A DNA stretch of 64,000 bases from Paracoccaceae bacterium (GTDB lineage: Bacteria > Pseudomonadota > Alphaproteobacteria > Rhodobacterales > Rhodobacteraceae). Location of the stretch: NCBI GenBank assembly GCA_014762635.1, contig JABURR010000061.1, forward strand, positions 80,185 through 144,184, given 5' to 3'. Shown here piece by piece: positions 55,724 to 64,000 of this stretch; positions within the stretch are counted from its first letter, which is position 1, and the number at the start of each line of letters is the position of its first letter. Position numbers and translations under genes: made by a program. A model generated the notes under the pieces. It had not been told where the DNA came from, did not search any database, and worked only from the letters and a program-made list of their open reading frames with translations.

Positions 55724-56521
55724 ATGGGCCGGGTCTCTGGGCGCTCGTGTATTGTGACGGGCGCGGCGCAAGGTATCGGACGCGCGATCGGTGAGGCGCT
55801 GCTGAACGAAGGCGCCGACGTCTGTTTCGCGGACATCAATGGTGAGAAGGTTGCAGAGGTTGCCGCCGCGAATGAGGCACGTGCCAAAGCAGGCGGAGGC
55901 AAGTTGACCCACGCGGCCGTGGACGTGACCGACCGCGATCAGGTTCGCGCGATGATCGCGCACACCGTCGACAAGTTCGGCAAGCTCGACGTGAAGTTCA
56001 ACAATGCCGGCGTCAACAAGCCGATGAACTTCATGGACGTGACCGAGCAGAACTGGAATTTTATCATGGGGATCAATGGGCTGGGCTGCATGATCGGCAT
56101 GCAGGAAGCTGCCCGCCAGATGATCGCCCAGGGCCACGGCGGCAAGATCGTGAACACCGCATCGATCGCGAGCCGTCAGGGCTTCGACAACGTCGCGCCC
56201 TATTGCGCCAGCAAATGGGCCGTGGTCTCGCTCACCCAATCCGGGGCGCGGGATCTTGCCAAGCATGGTATCACGGTGACAGGTTTCGCACCCGGCGTGG
56301 TCGCCACCGAGATGTGGGAGCAGGTCGACCAGGATCTGATGGAGATCGGAGCGGCCGAGCGGCCCGGCCAGGCGATGGAGGAGTTTTCCGCGGACATCTT
56401 GCGCGGCCGCGTGGCCACGCCCGACGACATCACGGGTACCACCACGTTCCTTGCGGCGAAGGACAGCGACTACATGACCGGACAGATCATAATGATCGAC
56501 GGAGGCATGGTTCTGGTCTGA
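55724..56521 (+). CDS. Short-chain dehydrogenase/reductase of the rightward operon
   Basis: A 265-residue SDR. CIVTGAAQGIGRAIGEALLN at the N-terminus, acidic FADING residue (CFADINGE), FNNAGVNKP, catalytic Ser in NTASIASR and YCASK, ends DYMTGQIIMIDGGMVLV. Same family as 51842-52651, with matching motifs such as MTGQ. ATG 55724 has GGGGAGAGG upstream. It is unusual to place an enzyme gene between the binding protein and permeases; it likely acts on the imported compound. Confidence 0.92.
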   Translation: MGRVSGRSCIVTGAAQGIGRAIGEALLNEGADVCFADINGEKVAEVAAANEARAKAGGGKLTHAAVDVTDRDQVRAMIAHTVDKFGKLDVKFNNAGVNKPMNFMDVTEQNWNFIMGINGLGCMIGMQEAARQMIAQGHGGKIVNTASIASRQGFDNVAPYCASKWAVVSLTQSGARDLAKHGITVTGFAPGVVATEMWEQVDQDLMEIGAAERPGQAMEEFSADILRGRVATPDDITGTTTFLAAKDSDYMTGQIIMIDGGMVLV

Positions 56522-56556
56522 CACGAGTCACGACCACGGCCATCAGGGAGGAATAC

Positions 56557-57531
56557 ATGGCTGAATTGACGAAACAGGACATCGGAAGATTTCTTGCGCG
56601 GCAGGGAATCCTCGTGGCCTTCGTGGTGTTCATGATCGCCTTTGCGCTGGCCAATCCGCGCTTTCTGGCGGTGGACAACATCTTTGGCGTGATCCGCTCC
56701 TCGGCGATCCTGGGCGTGATGGCCTTGGGTGTGACCTTCGTGGTGATCGGCGGTAATCTCGATCTGTCGGTCGGGTCGATGATGTCCTTCTCGACCATCG
56801 TCGTTCTGGATCTTCATGACAAGCTCGGGCCCACGCTCGCCATTCCCGCCATGTTTGCGATGACGCTGGCGCTGGGGGCTTTCATCGGGTTCCTCGTTGG
56901 CTATCTGAAACTCAATTCCCTGATCGTGACGCTGGGTATGTTGTCGGCCATTCACGGGCTGACGCTGACCTACTCGGGCGGCAAGAACATGGATATCGCC
57001 GACAAGGAGGGCACCTGGTTCGCCGTGATCGGGCAGGGCTCCATCGCCGGTATCCCGGTGCCGATCCTCCTGTTCGCAGGCCTCGCGATCGTACTCAGCA
57101 TGATGCTCGGAAAGACCCCGTTCGGGCGAAAGGTCTATGCCGTGGGCGGCAACGGGACGGCGGCCACCTTCTCGGGCGTTCCCCGGGCGCGGGTCGTGTT
57201 CATGACCTACATGATCTCGGCCTTCTGCGTCGCGACTGCGGGCATGATGCAGGCCAGCCGCTCGCTCGGCAGCCAGAACACCGTGGGGCAGGGCATGGAG
57301 CTTGAGGTGTTGGCCGCGGTCATCCTTGGCGGCGCCTCCCTGCTCGGCGGGTCGGGCACGATCTTCAAGACGGTGATCGGCGTGCTGATCCTGGGCTTCA
57401 TCCAGAACGGGCTGCTGCTCGTCGGGTTGGAGTTCTACGTCCAGTATGTCGTCACCTGGGTGATCATCATCCTGGCCGTCTGGCTGGATATCGCGGCCAA
57501 GCGCGGCCGGCTCCTGTCGCCGATTGCCTGA
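56557..57531 (+). CDS. Sugar ABC transporter permease 1 (RbsC type)
   Basis: A 324-residue permease of the ribose/xylose class, with ALGVTFVVIGGNLDLSVGSM (residues 55-75) as the family signature and AVGGNGTAATFSGVPRARVV later. About ten membrane segments. It has GGGAGG before ATG 56557, 36 bp after the SDR, and is followed after 12 bp by a second, different permease, implying a heterodimeric channel. Confidence 0.92.
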   Translation: MAELTKQDIGRFLARQGILVAFVVFMIAFALANPRFLAVDNIFGVIRSSAILGVMALGVTFVVIGGNLDLSVGSMMSFSTIVVLDLHDKLGPTLAIPAMFAMTLALGAFIGFLVGYLKLNSLIVTLGMLSAIHGLTLTYSGGKNMDIADKEGTWFAVIGQGSIAGIPVPILLFAGLAIVLSMMLGKTPFGRKVYAVGGNGTAATFSGVPRARVVFMTYMISAFCVATAGMMQASRSLGSQNTVGQGMELEVLAAVILGGASLLGGSGTIFKTVIGVLILGFIQNGLLLVGLEFYVQYVVTWVIIILAVWLDIAAKRGRLLSPIA

Positions 57532-57543
57532 GGGGGAACGAAA

Positions 57544-58536
57544 ATGAACAAGGAAATCCTCCTCAAGCAGGGCGGCATCTGGGCCTTCATCCTGGTGGAG
57601 CTGATCTTCTTCACGGTCGCGGGCAACTTCCTGTCGACCTCGGACAAGTCCTTCATGGATTTCGACAACATGCTGCTTCTGCTGAAGCAGTCTGCACCGA
57701 TCGGGATCATCGCGCTGGGCATGACGATCGTCATGATCAACGGCAACATCGACCTGAGCGTCGGCGCCACCTTCGCGCTTTCGGCCATCGTGCTGCTCGA
57801 CAGCATGACCTGGCCCTTCATGAAGGAGATGGGAGACTGGTCGATCCCGCTGGCCTGGGCCTTCGCGCTGGCGACCGGCACGGTGCTGGGCGCGATCAAC
57901 GGGCTGATCGTCTGGAAGACCGGGGTCGATGCCTTCATCGTGACGCTTGGGTCGATGCTTGGCTTCCGGGGCCTCGTCTTCATGTACAATGGCGAGCAGC
58001 CGACCTCGCACCTGAACTGGACACTGGTCGACTTCGCTGAGGCGCAGTTCCTCGGGCTGCACACCGCCACATGGTTCCTGCTGGGCGCGGCGCTGCTGCT
58101 CTGGCTGCTGATGACCAAGACGGTACATGGCCGTAACGCCTATGCCATTGGCAACAACCGCGAGGCGGCGGTGAACGCCGGTATCCGCGTCGGGCCGCAC
58201 TTCCTGATCAACTTCATGCTGATCGGATTTTTGGCGTCCCTCTCGGCGGTGGTCTTCTACTCCGAATCCGGTTCGGTGAACCCCAATGACGGGATGCTCT
58301 ACGAGCTTTGGGCGATCACGGCGGTGGTGCTTGGCGGCACGAAACTGACGGGGGGCTATGGCTCCATCGTCTCGACCCTTGGGGGCGTGATCGCGATCCA
58401 GCTTCTGCGCAAGGGGCTCGGCCACATCGGTGCGGACACCGAGACGGTGAACCTCGTGATTGGTCTGATCCTGATCGCGGTGCTGTTCCTGGACAAGCAG
58501 CTCAATCGCAAGGGCAAAGAGGAGTTGAAGGTATGA
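57544..58536 (+). CDS. Sugar ABC transporter permease 2 (RbsC type)
   Basis: A 330-residue permease, similar family to the one before it, with ALGMTIVMINGNIDLSVGAT and AIGNNREAAVNAGIRVGPHF. Its stop overlaps the ATPase start (ATGA). Two permeases rather than one homodimeric RbsC are seen in several rhizobial and roseobacter polyol importers. Confidence 0.92.
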   Translation: MNKEILLKQGGIWAFILVELIFFTVAGNFLSTSDKSFMDFDNMLLLLKQSAPIGIIALGMTIVMINGNIDLSVGATFALSAIVLLDSMTWPFMKEMGDWSIPLAWAFALATGTVLGAINGLIVWKTGVDAFIVTLGSMLGFRGLVFMYNGEQPTSHLNWTLVDFAEAQFLGLHTATWFLLGAALLLWLLMTKTVHGRNAYAIGNNREAAVNAGIRVGPHFLINFMLIGFLASLSAVVFYSESGSVNPNDGMLYELWAITAVVLGGTKLTGGYGSIVSTLGGVIAIQLLRKGLGHIGADTETVNLVIGLILIAVLFLDKQLNRKGKEELKV

Positions 58537-60044
58537 ACACGGATATACCCGCCCTGCGGCTTGAGGGTATCGTCAAGACCTTTCCCGGCGTGCGCGCGCT
58601 GGACGGCGTCTCGTTCACCGTGCAGCCCGGAGAGGTCCACGCCCTGATGGGGGAAAACGGGGCCGGGAAGTCGACGCTCATGAAGGTGCTCGGCGGCATC
58701 TACCAGCCCGACGAGGGGCAGATCTTCATCGCCGAGGAAGCGACGGTGATGACCTCGCCGCTGCACGCCAAGGCGCGGGGTGTTGTCTTCATCCACCAGG
58801 AACTCAGCCTCGCCGATGAGTTGTCCGTGGCCGAGAATATTTTCCTTGGTGAATTGCCCAGGAAAAGCTTCGGCCGCGTGGATTGGGACAAACTTTTCAA
58901 CGATACCAACGCGATCCTGACGACGCTGAACGTGGGCTTCGACGCGCAGACGCGGGTTGGCGACCTTTCGATTGCGAACCAGCAGATGGTGGAAATCGCG
59001 CGCGCCCTGACCGTCGATCCCCGCGCGGTGATCTTCGACGAGCCCACGGCCTCGCTCACCGATGCCGAGAAGGTGGTTCTGTTCGATGTGATCGCGGATC
59101 TGAAGTCGCGTGGCGTGGGGATCATCTACATCTCTCACCGCATGGAAGAGATCTTCAAGATTACCGACCGCATCAGCGTCCTGCGCGACGGGCAGTATCG
59201 CGGCACCGTCAAGACCTCTGAGACCGATGAGGACAAGGTCACCCAACTGATGATCGGGCGCAGCCTCGATCTGTCGCGCAGCGTGAGCGAACACGAAGTC
59301 GGGAAGGTCGCGCTCGAGGTTCGGGGCCTGAGTTGTGGCAACCTCTACAACGACGTGAATTTCACGGTCCGTCGCGGTGAGGTCGTCGGCTTCTATGGCC
59401 TTGTCGGCGCCGGTCGCACCGAGATCGCCGAGACGATCTTCGGCCTGCGCACGCCCTCCACCGGGACGATCCTTCTGGATGGCGAGGAAGTCCGCATCAA
59501 CTCGCCCATCGACGCGATCCGGCGCGGCATCTCCTTGGTGCCCGAGGATCGCAAGGGGCAGGGCCTGGTGCTGGGCATGAACTGCCGGGACAACATGACC
59601 CTGCCGCAGGTCGACGACATGACCGCTGGTCCCTTCGTCAGCGACGGGGCCGAGGTGGCGATCTTCGACCAGTATCGCGACAAGCTCGACATCCGGACGC
59701 CGGGCTGGCGGCAGCTTGTGGGCAACCTCTCGGGTGGAAACCAGCAGAAGATCGTCATCGGCAAGTGGCTCTCGATGCACCCCAACGTGCTGATCGTGGA
59801 CGAACCCACGCGCGGCATCGACGTGGGCAGCAAGTCCGAGATCCACAACCTGATACGGGACCTTGCCGCGCAGGGCTATGCAGTCATCGTCATCAGCTCG
59901 GAAATGCCCGAGGTGCTGCATGTCGCGGACCGGATCATCGCCATGTATCACGGTCGCATCATGCGCGAATTCACCGCCGAAGAGGTGACCGAGGACAGCC
60001 TGATCCAGGCGATCTCGGGGATCGAAAGCGACAAGGTCGCCTGA
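58533..60044 (+). CDS. Sugar ABC transporter ATP-binding protein (RbsA type)
   Basis: A 503-residue duplicated ATPase. First half: GENGAGKST, SIANQQMVEIARAL, VIFDEPTASLTD. Second half: GLVGAGRTEI (degenerate P-loop), LSGGNQQKIVIGKWL, LIVDEPTRGIDVG. This is the RbsA/XylG/AraG layout, energising the two preceding permeases. ATG 58533 overlaps the permease stop; the oxidoreductase start is TGATG-coupled at its end. Confidence 0.94.
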   Translation: MNTDIPALRLEGIVKTFPGVRALDGVSFTVQPGEVHALMGENGAGKSTLMKVLGGIYQPDEGQIFIAEEATVMTSPLHAKARGVVFIHQELSLADELSVAENIFLGELPRKSFGRVDWDKLFNDTNAILTTLNVGFDAQTRVGDLSIANQQMVEIARALTVDPRAVIFDEPTASLTDAEKVVLFDVIADLKSRGVGIIYISHRMEEIFKITDRISVLRDGQYRGTVKTSETDEDKVTQLMIGRSLDLSRSVSEHEVGKVALEVRGLSCGNLYNDVNFTVRRGEVVGFYGLVGAGRTEIAETIFGLRTPSTGTILLDGEEVRINSPIDAIRRGISLVPEDRKGQGLVLGMNCRDNMTLPQVDDMTAGPFVSDGAEVAIFDQYRDKLDIRTPGWRQLVGNLSGGNQQKIVIGKWLSMHPNVLIVDEPTRGIDVGSKSEIHNLIRDLAAQGYAVIVISSEMPEVLHVADRIIAMYHGRIMREFTAEEVTEDSLIQAISGIESDKVA

Positions 60045-60913
60045 TGCGCGTGGGCTTCGCCGGTCTGGGCCGCATGGGCCAGCACATGGCGAGGAACCTT
60101 GACCGTGCCGGGTTCGACCTGACACTTTGGAACCGGTCGTCCGACAAAACCGAGGCGCTGGCGGCCGAACTTGGCTGCGTGGTCGCGGACAGTCCGGCGG
60201 GCCTGGCCTCCAGATCCGACGTCGTGATCACCATGCTGGCGGACGATGCCTCGTCCGAGGAGGTGCATCTGGGGCCGGACGGCCTGTTCACCGGAACCGG
60301 CGCGCGGGTCTTCGTCGAGATGGGCACCATGAGCCCCGACCATATCGCTGCACTTGTCGCCGCGGCGTCCGATGGCACCCGCGTGATCGATGCGCCGGTT
60401 TCCGGCGCGACGCAGGCCGCGGCGGACGCCCAGCTTTTGATCATGGCCGGATGCACCGGGGAAGAGGCCGCCTCGCTGATGCCGATCTTCGACGCCATGG
60501 GGAGGCAGACGATCTGCCTTGGGAGTGCGGGGGCTGGGTCGGTGATGAAGCTCGCCGTCAATTCGCTGATCCACGGCATCAACCAGACAATGGCCGAGGC
60601 CATAACCTTGGCCGAGGCGGCGGGGATCGCACCCGAGGCTGCCTTCGACGTGATCGAGAACAGTGCCGCCGCCGCGCCGATGCTGAAATACCGCCGCCCG
60701 CTCTACCTCGACGAGGCCGCGCAGGAGGTAACCTTCACAGTCGCGCTCGCCCGCAAGGACATGGAGGTAACGGCGGCTCTGGCCGAGCGTCTTGGCACCG
60801 CCATGCCGCAGGGGCGGATCACCCTGGCAAAACTGCAGGAGGCCGAGGCCCGCGGCTATGCCGCGCGCGACATGGCCGCGATCCTCGATTTCATGCGAAA
60901 GGAAACATCATGA
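60044..60913 (+). CDS. NAD(P)-dependent oxidoreductase, 3-hydroxyisobutyrate dehydrogenase family
   Basis: A 289-residue beta-hydroxyacid dehydrogenase. VGFAGLGRMGQHMARNLDRA is the nucleotide motif, DAPVSGATQAAADAQ the substrate loop, and GAGSVMKLAVNSLIHGINQT contains the catalytic Lys (KLAVN). Relatives reduce or oxidise 3-hydroxyacids such as hydroxyisobutyrate, tartronate semialdehyde or glycerate derivatives. Coupled at both ends (TGATG, ATGA) to importer ATPase and ThuA-like genes. Confidence 0.92.
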   Translation: MRVGFAGLGRMGQHMARNLDRAGFDLTLWNRSSDKTEALAAELGCVVADSPAGLASRSDVVITMLADDASSEEVHLGPDGLFTGTGARVFVEMGTMSPDHIAALVAAASDGTRVIDAPVSGATQAAADAQLLIMAGCTGEEAASLMPIFDAMGRQTICLGSAGAGSVMKLAVNSLIHGINQTMAEAITLAEAAGIAPEAAFDVIENSAAAAPMLKYRRPLYLDEAAQEVTFTVALARKDMEVTAALAERLGTAMPQGRITLAKLQEAEARGYAARDMAAILDFMRKETS

Positions 60914-61623
60914 AAGCCGCGCTTTTCGTTGGTGGCTGGGAAGGCCACACGCCCACCCATTTCGCAGACTGGTACAAGGCCCTGCTGGAGGAGAACGGCT
61001 TCACGGTCGATGTCTATGACACGCTGGAACCGCTGGAACGCCCCGCCGATCTGGCGGATGTCGACCTCATCACGCCGATCTGGTCCTCGGCGCGGTCGGG
61101 TCACCAGGAGGAGTTCGGCAACATGACCAAGCCGCAGGAGGATGGTCTGCTTGAACTGATCGGCGACGGCTGCGGCTTGGCCGGCTGGCACGGCCACATG
61201 GGCGACGCGTTCCGCGACCGGCCAACCTATCACTTCCTCATCGGCGGACAGTTCGTCGCCCACCCGCCCGGTTGGCCCGACAATCTCCAGCCGGCCGAGG
61301 ACTACATCGATTACGACGTCACGATCTGCCGCCCCGATCATCCGTTGGTCAAAGGCATCCGCAGTTTCCGCATCCGATCCGAGCAATATTACATGCTGGT
61401 CGACCCCTCGAACGAGGTTCTGGCCACCACGACCTTCTCGGGTGATCACCTGTGGTGGATCGAAGGCACGGTCATCCCCGTCACCTGGACCCGCCGCTGG
61501 GACAAGGGACGGGTGTTCTACTGCTCCATCGGCCATGAACTCGACGACCTGAAAGTCCCGCAGGTGACCGAGATGATCCGCCGCGGCGCGATCTGGGCGG
61601 CGGAGGGAAAAGCGCGGGCCTGA
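60910..61623 (+). CDS. ThuA-domain protein
   Basis: A 237-residue ThuA-like (glutamine amidotransferase fold) protein. It begins KAALFVGGWEGHTPTHFADW and contains GCGLAGWHGHMGDAFRDRPT and TWTRRWDKGRVFYCSIGHEL, the ThuA hallmarks. ThuA in rhizobia is required for trehalose, sucrose and maltose use together with the ThuB oxidoreductase; here it also pairs with an oxidoreductase and a sugar-type importer. The catalytic Cys triad of amidotransferases is not obvious. Last gene of the rightward operon. Confidence 0.9.
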   Translation: MKAALFVGGWEGHTPTHFADWYKALLEENGFTVDVYDTLEPLERPADLADVDLITPIWSSARSGHQEEFGNMTKPQEDGLLELIGDGCGLAGWHGHMGDAFRDRPTYHFLIGGQFVAHPPGWPDNLQPAEDYIDYDVTICRPDHPLVKGIRSFRIRSEQYYMLVDPSNEVLATTTFSGDHLWWIEGTVIPVTWTRRWDKGRVFYCSIGHELDDLKVPQVTEMIRRGAIWAAEGKARA

Positions 61624-61728
61624 AGTTCCAGCCAACGGCGAACCGACGCGGTTCGCCACAGTCCTTGTCTCCCCGCAGGCCATCAGGGTCGCCTTGGAAA
61701 GACGTATTCGTCGGAGATGGGAAGTAAA

Positions 61729-61812
61729 TGGTGGGCGACCCTGGAATCGAACCAGGCGTGGGTCTCCCCGGCGGAGTTACAGTCCGCTGCCGCACCTTGC
61801 AGCCCGTCGCCC
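61729..61812 (-). tRNA. tRNA-Tyr(GTA)
   Basis: An 84-nt class II tRNA on the minus strand. GGGCGAC pairs with GTCGCCC, anticodon arm GCGGA-CTGTAAC-TCCGC with GTA, variable arm GGG-GAGA-CCC, T-arm CCTGG-TTCGATT-CCAGG, and encoded CCA. Confidence 0.95.
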
Positions 61813-61944
61813 TAAGCACCCGATGCAGCGCATCCGGTGCGAGGGGGTGGATAGCGCCGGGCCACTGAGGCGTCAACAGGAAAATCCCTTGCCCTTGCCC
61901 GAACGAACGCGCATTTTCGCGCCCTGACGCGGGGCAAGGAACGC

Positions 61945-62727
61945 ATGGCAAAGAAACCGACCTGGGTGATCGACAAGGAACGTACGCGGCGGGCTGCGGC
62001 GGCGGAAACCGTGTGGCTTTTCGGGCTGCACGCGGTCGAGGATGCGCTGCGCAACCCCGCACGCGAAAAACTGCGGCTGGTTCTGACCAAGAACGCCTCG
62101 GACAAGCTGGCCGAGGCGGTGGCAGCCTCGGGCATGGAGCCCGAGATCGGTGATCCGCGCAAGTTCCCGGCGCCGATCGACCCGGGCTCGGTGCACCAGG
62201 GTGCGGCGCTGGAGGTCAGGCAACTCGACTGGGGATCGCTTGAGGACCGCTGCCACGCGGCGCCGGACGAATCGCCGGTGGTGGTTCTGCTCGACCGGGT
62301 GACCGATCCGCATAACGTGGGCGCGATCCTGCGCTCGGCCGAGGTGTTCGGCGCCCGCGCCGTGATCGCCCCCGCGCGCCATTCCGCGCCCGAGACCGGG
62401 GCGCTGGCCAAGACCGCCTCGGGCGCGCTGGAACGTCAGCCCTACCTGCGGGTGAAGAACCTGGCCAACGCGATGCAGCAGCTCTCGGACATGGGCTACC
62501 TGCTGGTCGGCCTGGCCGGGGAGGCCGAGGACAACCTGGGCCGTGCGCTGGAAGGCACCGGAGACCGGCCCGTGGCGCTGGTGTTGGGGGCCGAGGGGCC
62601 GGGCCTGCGAGAGAAGACCCGCGCCACCTGCGACCGGCTGGCCCGGATCGAGGCTGCAGGGGCGTTCGGGTCGCTCAACGTGTCGAACGCGGCGGCGGTG
62701 GCGCTCTACGCGGCGCGGCTGCGCTGA
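61945..62727 (+). CDS. rlmB: 23S rRNA (guanosine-2'-O)-methyltransferase RlmB-type
   Basis: A 260-residue SpoU-family enzyme. The N-terminal substrate-binding domain (VWLFGLHAVEDALRNPAREK) precedes motif 1 (DPHNVGAILRSAEVFGA), motif 2 (LVLGAEGPGLREKTRATCD) and motif 3 (FGSLNVSNAAAVALYAARL). It methylates G2251 of 23S rRNA using S-adenosylmethionine via a trefoil knot. The tRNA-Tyr gene lies just upstream on the other strand. Ordinary housekeeping gene. Confidence 0.93.
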   Translation: MAKKPTWVIDKERTRRAAAAETVWLFGLHAVEDALRNPAREKLRLVLTKNASDKLAEAVAASGMEPEIGDPRKFPAPIDPGSVHQGAALEVRQLDWGSLEDRCHAAPDESPVVVLLDRVTDPHNVGAILRSAEVFGARAVIAPARHSAPETGALAKTASGALERQPYLRVKNLANAMQQLSDMGYLLVGLAGEAEDNLGRALEGTGDRPVALVLGAEGPGLREKTRATCDRLARIEAAGAFGSLNVSNAAAVALYAARLR

Positions 62728-62823
62728 AACGGTCATTCTGACGCGCGATCACAGAGGCGGGAGGGGGGCTGTTCAGAGCGGCCCGCGTGGCGCATCTTGG
62801 GTGCAGATACCACGGAGACTGCC

Positions 62824-63279
62824 ATGATCACCCGCCGAACTGTCCTTGGACTGACCCTTGCCGCGCCTGCGCTGTTGCTTGCGGCCCGGACCGCGATTGC
62901 CAAGGAGCCCTATGTTCATTCCGCCGATGGCGTTGCGATCGAGGGCTATGACCCGGTTGCCTATTTCACCGAAGGCAAGCCGGTGAAGGGGCATGAAGAT
63001 CATCGCGTGATGTGGCGCGGGGCGGTTTGGCAATTCGCGACGTCCGACGCCATGGCCCGCTTCGAGGCCGACCCGGTCGCCTATGCGCCGCAATACGGAT
63101 GTTATTGCGCCTATGCGGTTTCGCGCGGTTACACCGCGTCCAGCGATCCGCAAGCCTGGACTGTTCACGAGGGCAGGCTCTATCTGAACTACAGCAAGTC
63201 GGTCCGCGCGATCTGGGCGCGTGACATCCCGGGCAATATCGCCAAGGCGGATGCCAACTGGCCGAACGTCCTCGGTTGA
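62824..63279 (+). CDS. YHS-domain protein with a Tat-type signal
   Basis: A 151-residue exported protein. MITRRTVLGLTLAAPALLLA is a twin-arginine-like signal peptide, cleaved near TAIAKEP. The core GYDPVAYFTEGKPVKGHEDH, WRGAVWQFATSDAMARFEAD and APQYGCYCAYAVSRGYTASS is the YHS family found beside metal-handling genes; its conserved Cys/His may bind a metal. Start 62824 follows GGAG. Function unproven. Confidence 0.82.
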   Translation: MITRRTVLGLTLAAPALLLAARTAIAKEPYVHSADGVAIEGYDPVAYFTEGKPVKGHEDHRVMWRGAVWQFATSDAMARFEADPVAYAPQYGCYCAYAVSRGYTASSDPQAWTVHEGRLYLNYSKSVRAIWARDIPGNIAKADANWPNVLG

Positions 63280-63339
63280 CGGGATTGTGATCACAAATTT
63301 CTTTCAGCCCCTTCAAAGAACGAAACGTGATCTTATCTG

Positions 63340-63429
63340 AACAACAAGGCGTTGGTACGGAACACCGGCGTCTTACTTCACTGTCCCTCGTTCCGTGACT
63401 GGTGCCCGGGTTTCCGGGCACCTTTTTTT
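63340..63429 (+). ncRNA. Candidate small RNA ending in a strong terminator
   Basis: Between the YHS gene and the CoA-binding gene. A stem ACGGAAC (63357-63363) / GTTCCGT (63390-63396) is followed by the terminator. A TTATCT -10-like hexamer lies at 63333-63338. No open frame of note is inside. It could also be the 3' untranslated region of the YHS gene. Confidence 0.4.
63401..63429 (+). terminator. Rho-independent terminator
   Basis: GGTGCCCGG-GTTT-CCGGGCACC forms a perfect 9-bp stem followed by seven T residues. It ends transcripts from the YHS gene or the candidate small RNA, 28 bp before the CoA-binding gene. Confidence 0.92.
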
Positions 63430-63457
63430 GTCCGCGGCGGGGTGCTAAAGGCAGGTC

Positions 63458-63931
63458 ATGAGATATACCGACGCCCATCTGAAAAAGATCCTGCAGCGCA
63501 CCAAGGTGATTGCCGCCGTGGGAGCCTCTCCCAATCCCGTGCGCCCGTCGAACTACGTGGTTCGCTACCTGGCGTACAAAGGGTTCCGGATGATCCCGGT
63601 GAACCCCGGTCACGCGGGGAAAGAAATGTTTGGCGAGACCGTCTATGGTTCGATCGCCGATATTCCCAAGGATATCACGGTGGACATGGTCGAGATCTTC
63701 CGCCGTGCCGAGGCGGTGCCCGCGATCGTGGACGAGGCGCTGGAGCATCTGCCGAACCTCAAGACGATCTGGATGCAGATCGGCGTTGAACACCCCGAGG
63801 CCGCGGCCAGAGCCGAGGCGCAGGGCATCGACGTGATCCAGAATCACTGTCCCAAGATCGAGAATCAGCGCCTGTTCGGAGAGCTCCGCATGGGCGGATT
63901 CGCGACGGGGATCATTTCGTCGAAGCTGTAG
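63458..63931 (+). CDS. CoA-binding protein (YccU type)
   Basis: A 157-residue single Rossmann-like CoA_binding_2 domain. VIAAVGASPNPVRPSNYVVR (residues 17-36) binds the nucleotide; GFRMIPVNPGHAGKEMFGET and TIWMQIGVEHPEAAARAEAQ are typical. Members bind CoA or act in CoA-thiolation stress responses; the precise role is unknown. A CCGGCGC-GTCA-GCGCCGG hairpin without a T-run follows at 63958-63975. The last 70 bases of the window hold nothing else. Confidence 0.88.
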   Translation: MRYTDAHLKKILQRTKVIAAVGASPNPVRPSNYVVRYLAYKGFRMIPVNPGHAGKEMFGETVYGSIADIPKDITVDMVEIFRRAEAVPAIVDEALEHLPNLKTIWMQIGVEHPEAAARAEAQGIDVIQNHCPKIENQRLFGELRMGGFATGIISSKL

Positions 63932-64000
63932 GCGGCAGGGTGCCTGTTGAGCCTGTTCCGGCGCGTCAGCGCCGGATCGCGCCCGCCCCGCCCCCAAGGC

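Noticed and set aside
56470..58425. 651-codon antisense frame across the sugar permeases
   Set aside because: Composition is dominated by His, Asp, Arg and Gln and it opposes clearly real membrane proteins.

Overview
The window is high-GC alphaproteobacterial chromosome, most like a Rhodobacterales (Roseobacter-group) genome. The clues are the GapR/DUF2312 protein, the TIGR02186-TauE pair, a ScfR-type XRE regulator, an Irr-type palindrome in front of an Nfu gene, TRAP/TAXI uptake and many ABC importers. I do not name a species.

Layout. 1-1.8 kb: end of a branched-chain-type ABC operon (minus). 2-3.3 kb: ScfR-like regulator with a perfect 13+13 bp operator-like repeat. 4-7.3 kb: receiver protein, small membrane protein and a solute-symporter/histidine-kinase fusion. 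7.4-10 kb: small DksA-like and hypothetical proteins, then a TIGR02186-TauE pair. 10-16 kb: a purine nucleoside uptake operon (BMP binding protein, NTF2-like protein, ATPase, two permeases, purine nucleoside phosphorylase). 16-22.7 kb: housekeeping genes (rimI, tsaB, Nfu, stress protein, aminotransferase, gapR, an iron permease) plus one gene split by an exact 13-bp tandem duplication.

22.8-31.2 kb is an integrative element of about 8.4 kb in a tRNA-Thr gene. It is bounded by 58-bp perfect repeats and carries a tyrosine integrase, an AlpA-like regulator, a replication-initiator-like HTH gene containing iteron-like repeats, an unknown protein and a Gabija-type anti-phage pair (OLD/TOPRIM nuclease plus UvrD-like helicase). 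The design resembles a phage satellite or small island with a defence cargo.

31.3-36.7 kb: L-2-hydroxyglutarate oxidase with a TAXI-TRAP importer and a divergent GntR regulator. 36.7-42.4 kb: patchy DNA with IS5 and IS3 remnants, a sulfotransferase, an SDR, an orphan CoxL-like molybdenum subunit and a decayed thiamine-diphosphate enzyme tail. 42.5-44.8 kb: zinc alcohol dehydrogenase and epoxide hydrolase.

44.8-61.6 kb is the most striking chromosomal region. Two operons diverge from one intergenic region at 54.5 kb. The leftward operon encodes a protein fusing a winged helix to an ABC solute-binding fold, then an SDR, an M24-fold protein, an E1 alpha/beta 2-oxoacid dehydrogenase, a two-piece E2 and an aldehyde dehydrogenase. 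The rightward operon encodes a complete RbsB-type ABC importer, an SDR, a 3-hydroxyisobutyrate-dehydrogenase-like enzyme and a ThuA-like protein. Two TCCAATATGGA boxes exactly 21 bp apart lie between them. I infer one regulon in which a cytoplasmic solute-binding fold senses the imported compound; the substrate is unknown. The window ends with tRNA-Tyr, rlmB, a YHS-domain protein, a possible small RNA with a strong terminator, and a CoA-binding protein.
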